A stretch of DNA of 7,315 nucleotides. It comes from PALSA-607 sp036510735. Its GTDB lineage: Bacteria; Actinomycetota; Actinomycetes; Acidothermales; Acidothermaceae. A model generated the notes under the pieces. The model saw only the letters and a program-made list of their open reading frames with translations, was not told the origin of the DNA and ran no database searches. Positions within the stretch are counted from its first letter, which is position 1. Each line of letters begins with the position of its first letter. A program made the position numbers and the translations under genes. The stretch lies in the NCBI GenBank assembly GCA_036510735.1, contig DATCDK010000215.1:1-7315 (forward strand), written 5' to 3'. This document shows, piece by piece, positions 6,434-7,315 of the stretch.

Positions 6434-6467
6434 GACGGAGTATCGGATTCCTTCGCCTGGGCAGCGG

Positions 6468-6473
6468 TAGGTT
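6468..6473 (+). promoter_or_regulatory. Candidate -10 element for the 70-aa membrane protein gene
   Basis: TAGGTT fits TANNNT and lies 9 nt upstream of the AGAGGAGG ribosome binding site, which would give a short leader of about 15 nt. GGATTC at 6445-6450, 17 nt further upstream, is only a weak -35 candidate. Confidence 0.25.
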
Positions 6474-6480
6474 CGGCACC

Positions 6481-6488
6481 AGAGGAGG
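6481..6488 (+). promoter_or_regulatory. Strong ribosome binding site deciding the start at 6494
   Basis: AGAGGAGG is a near-perfect Shine-Dalgarno sequence ending 5 nt before ATG 6494. It shows that translation starts here even though the frame is open back to 6290. Confidence 0.75.
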
Positions 6489-6493
6489 CAGCG

Positions 6494-6706
6494 ATGGTTG
6501 CGTTCGTGTGGCTCGGCATCGCTGCTGTCGTGCTCGGAGTAGGCGTGCTACTTGCGTCGACGGATCGCAGATCGCGCCGGAAGGGCCACGTCTTGCGTGG
6601 TTCGTCGAGGATCTCGACCTCGGTGCGCGATCAGAACGCTGACGCGCGGGTGATCGACGGAACTTACGGCATGGTCATACCGCCAAAAACTCCCCAGCCG
6701 AAATAG
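6494..6706 (+). CDS. Small single-pass membrane protein, function unknown
   Basis: This 70-aa protein starts with a hydrophobic segment (about residues 2-21, VAFVWLGIAAVVLGVGVLLAS) that runs directly to the start and is followed by a basic cluster (DRRSRRKGHVLRG). By the positive-inside rule this suggests an N-out, C-in anchor. The remaining cytoplasmic tail is polar (SSRISTSVRDQNADARVIDG) and ends in Pro/Lys-rich sequence. No signal-peptidase site is evident. A very good ribosome binding site sits at 6481-6488. Its stop lies 18 bp from the stop of the convergent YciI-family gene. I do not recognise a family and assign no function. Confidence 0.75.
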   Translation: MVAFVWLGIAAVVLGVGVLLASTDRRSRRKGHVLRGSSRISTSVRDQNADARVIDGTYGMVIPPKTPQPK

Positions 6707-6724
6707 GCGGCCGCGATAGCAGGC

Positions 6725-7000
6725 TTAGAGCGGCTCGAGCAACGCCTCGTTCCACGCCTGGATTTGCCACTTGGCGACAAGACCGTTCAGCACGAACGGA
6801 TCAGTTGCCGCAAACTCCTCGGCGGCTTCGCGCGTCGTGAACACGGCGAGGGCACCCTCGCGGTTCGCGTACGGGCCGATCAACAAGAGGGTTCCCTCGT
6901 CCTGGAACACGGCCCACCGAGCGCGGTGCGCGGGAAAGTGGGCGCGCAGGTCCTCCATGTCGAGGTCAGGCGGGGACTCATAGATCAGGACGTACTTCAC
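6725..7000 (-). CDS. YciI-family protein
   Basis: The 91-aa product shows the typical YCII-related alpha/beta (ferredoxin-like, dimeric alpha+beta barrel) fold sequence: KYVLIYES at the N-terminus, HFPAHRARW with H25, GTLLLIGPYAN, LAVFTTREAAEEF, and TDPFVLNGL with D67, ending in WQIQAWNEAL. The conserved His and Asp have been proposed as active-site residues in this family, but no general reaction is established. Start GTG 7000 is chosen because family members begin at this Met/Val-Lys-Tyr; the frame continues upstream to 7042 but would overlap the preceding gene. It follows that gene by 7 bp, so the two are probably co-transcribed and perhaps translationally coupled (TAGG 6 nt upstream is a weak ribosome binding site). 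Confidence 0.9.
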   Translation of the reverse strand: MKYVLIYESPPDLDMEDLRAHFPAHRARWAVFQDEGTLLLIGPYANREGALAVFTTREAAEEFAATDPFVLNGLVAKWQIQAWNEALLEPL

Positions 7001-7007
7001 GGCGTGC

Positions 7008-7244
7008 CTAGGCGTCAGGGTGCATCGCGCGCCAGCGCTCACCCTGCGACTTGATGACCGGCGCCTGCAGCGCTTTGTTCAGTTGCCGCGTTGACCAGGC
7101 CCGACCAAGTTCGACCGCCTTCTTAGCAGCCTTCCGCGGCGTGGGGTGGCTGCTGGCTTTGGTCGCGGCAGCAGCAACCACCGCGACAAACAGATACCGC
7201 ACCGCGTGACTCTTCCCGCTGGTCCGACCACGATCGGCACTCAT
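7008..7244 (-). CDS. Small basic protein of unknown function
   Basis: I do not recognise this 78-aa protein. It begins with a polar basic stretch (SADRGRTSGKSHAVR), then a short hydrophobic run at about 17-27 (YLFVAVVAAAA) that is too short to be a sure membrane helix, then a Lys/Arg/Ala-rich region (PRKAAKKAVELGRAW, TRQLNKAL). A strong ribosome binding site (AGGAGG, 5 nt before ATG 7244) supports the gene and its start. It is the first gene of a likely pair with the YciI-family gene. The basic helical middle could bind nucleic acid or acidic partners, but this is only an inference from composition. Confidence 0.72.
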   Translation of the reverse strand: MSADRGRTSGKSHAVRYLFVAVVAAAATKASSHPTPRKAAKKAVELGRAWSTRQLNKALQAPVIKSQGERWRAMHPDA

Positions 7245-7249
7245 GCGAC

Positions 7250-7255
7250 CCTCCT
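7250..7255 (-). promoter_or_regulatory. Strong ribosome binding site for the 78-aa gene
   Basis: The minus strand reads AGGAGG, ending 5 nt before ATG 7244. This is the best Shine-Dalgarno match on the minus strand of the right part of the window and supports a real gene at 7008-7244. Confidence 0.75.
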
Positions 7256-7259
7256 AACG

Positions 7260-7315
7260 ATGACCGTTGAGCAACCTGTGGGCACGTGGCGACCCGACGA
7301 TATCGACGGAACGCC
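7260..7315 (+). CDS. Possible start of a plus-strand gene, cut by the window edge
   Basis: From ATG 7260 the frame stays open to the end (MTVEQPVGTWRPDDIDGT). Only 18 codons are visible, so family and function cannot be judged. It would be divergent from the 78-aa gene, with 15 bp between the start codons. There is no Shine-Dalgarno sequence; a leaderless start is possible but no good -10 is seen (gACCCT ends 7 nt upstream, a weak match). Confidence 0.35.
   Translation, partial: MTVEQPVGTWRPDDIDGT

Noticed and set aside
6707..6714. GCGGCCGC palindrome between convergent stops as a terminator
   Set aside because: Eight bases with no loop and no T tract; too small to call a terminator.

Overview
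The window looks like ordinary chromosomal sequence from a high-GC actinobacterium. The protein sequences support this: UvrA and UvrC resemble mycobacterial and streptomycete homologues in wording, a protein of the mycothiol-dependent maleylpyruvate isomerase (MDMPI) family is present (mycothiol is an actinobacterial thiol), GTG starts are common, and several starts look leaderless. I saw no mobile element, CRISPR array, rRNA or tRNA. I cannot name the genus.

Left part (1-4476, minus strand): two nucleotide excision repair genes in tandem, uvrA (complete, 966 aa) followed 64 bp downstream by uvrC (503 codons present; the C-terminus lies beyond the left edge). UvrA finds damage and loads UvrB; UvrC then makes both incisions. 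The order suggests a shared transcript. A region of 165 bp (4477-4641) separates uvrA from plus-strand genes. It carries a sequence close to the RecA-independent DNA-damage promoter used by PafBC in mycobacteria, correctly placed for uvrA, and a stem-loop in the predicted uvrA leader.

Middle (4642-6062, plus strand): an MDMPI/DinB-fold metalloprotein with an intact His/Glu/His triad, then, 38 bp after its stop, a glyoxalase II-like metallo-beta-lactamase-fold hydrolase with all metal ligands. The two probably form an operon divergent from uvrA. From memory, a metallo-hydrolase of this type next to uvrA recurs in actinobacteria, so this is conserved but poorly explained context, not a new island.

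Right part (6063-7315): small genes. A 74-aa two-helix membrane protein (minus) and a 70-aa one-helix membrane protein (plus) diverge from a region with a perfect 7-bp inverted repeat overlapping a probable leaderless promoter. Then comes a minus-strand pair: a 78-aa basic protein of unknown function and a YciI-family protein 7 bp downstream. A possible plus-strand gene begins at the right edge.

I found no clear novel system. The most useful leads are the PafBC-like uvrA promoter, a Ser-to-Ala change in the first UvrA ABC signature, an extra loop in UvrC, and the inverted repeat between the small membrane protein genes.
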